DNA from: Bacteroidales bacterium UBA6377 | GTDB taxonomy: Bacteria > Bacteroidota > Bacteroidia > Bacteroidales > UBA932 | Assembly (NCBI GenBank): GCA_002438805.1 | Contig: DJQV01000020.1 | Coordinates: 27,035 to 32,611, forward strand | DNA: 5,577 nucleotides | Direction: 5' to 3' | Shown here: in pieces, positions 5,392 through 5,577 of the stretch | Numbering within the stretch: position 1 is the first letter of the stretch | Layout: every line of letters starts with the position of its first letter | Made by a program: the position numbers and the translations under genes | Notes under the pieces: generated by a model | Told to the model about the DNA's origin: nothing | Databases searched by the model: none | What the model saw: the letters and a program-made list of their open reading frames with translations, nothing else

Positions 5392-5486
5392 TAAGATGGC
5401 TGCCTCGCCTGTGTTCTGTTTGCCGTCCACCATGCTCCTGCTCTTTCCTATTGTCCCTGCCCCGGATCAGCTTCTGTCCCTGCGGA
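5392..5486. other. Pyrimidine-rich spacer after RAYT
   Basis: About 95 bp of C/T-rich plus-strand DNA like the tracts at 3662-3977 and 4106-4247. It ends in CCTGCGGA (5479-5486), the last bases of a repeat unit whose earlier part is missing. No gene is seen. Confidence 0.6.
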
Positions 5487-5577
5487 AGGTAGGGGTGGAA
5501 ACGCCCGGATTTACCCCAACCTTTGGCGGCGGGATGCCGCAGGGGGCTGTGCAGAGGCGTTGCCGCTGGAAGGTAGG
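5487..5577 (+). repeat. REP family A array, block 3, running off the window
   Basis: A full first hairpin (5487-5522, AGGTAGGGG, 18-nt loop, CCCCAACCT) and its 48-bp linker are followed by the first seven bases of the next copy (5571-5577), again at 84 bp. In the linker CCGCAGG (5537-5543) faces CCGCTGG (5563-5569), so the second hairpin is damaged in this unit. The orientation is the same as the blocks upstream of the transposase gene. Confidence 0.87.

Overview
The window reads as chromosomal DNA of a Bacteroidota member, most likely Bacteroidales. The reasons are the very typical Bacteroidales forms of RmlA and RmlD, a TTG-N20-TATATTTG promoter matching the Bacteroidota -33/-7 consensus, and start codons with no strong Shine-Dalgarno sequence in front of them. 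The housekeeping genes are rich in G and C at third codon positions. A higher-GC gut lineage such as Alistipes or a relative is possible, but that is a guess.

Left part (1-1100): a minus-strand gene for a six-helix HdeD/DUF308 membrane protein. Downstream of it lie a 25-bp tandem duplication and a hairpin repeat cut by the window edge. Upstream, in the divergent gap before the next gene, is an array of 84-bp repeats (family B).

Middle (1126-3661): plus-strand genes for a GatB/YqeY-domain protein, a 46-residue rubredoxin-like protein, rfbA (rmlA) and rfbD (rmlD). The rubredoxin and rfbA overlap by four bases (ATGA), and rfbD starts 9 bp after rfbA, so these three look like one operon. RmlA and RmlD are the first and last steps of dTDP-L-rhamnose synthesis. 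The two middle enzymes, RmlB and RmlC, are not in the window.

Right part (3662-5577): pyrimidine-rich non-coding DNA, then arrays of an 84-bp palindromic repeat (family A) on both sides of a 304-residue Y1 (HUH) transposase-like gene. This is the layout of a RAYT (REP-associated tyrosine transposase) with its REP elements. Each unit carries two potential hairpins. The first has arms GGTAGGGG and CCCCnACC around an 18-nt loop. The second has a 7-bp stem that shows a paired compensatory change between copies.

The most interesting point is that family B, about 3 kb away and in the opposite orientation, has different arm sequences but the same 84-bp period, 8-bp arms, 18-nt loop and a second hairpin. 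A further hairpin with the same arm and loop spacing sits at the left edge. Together these suggest a family of diverging REP elements around one resident RAYT. The existence of RAYT/REP systems is established; this particular Bacteroidota repeat architecture, and the link between the two families, is read from the sequence here and is inference.
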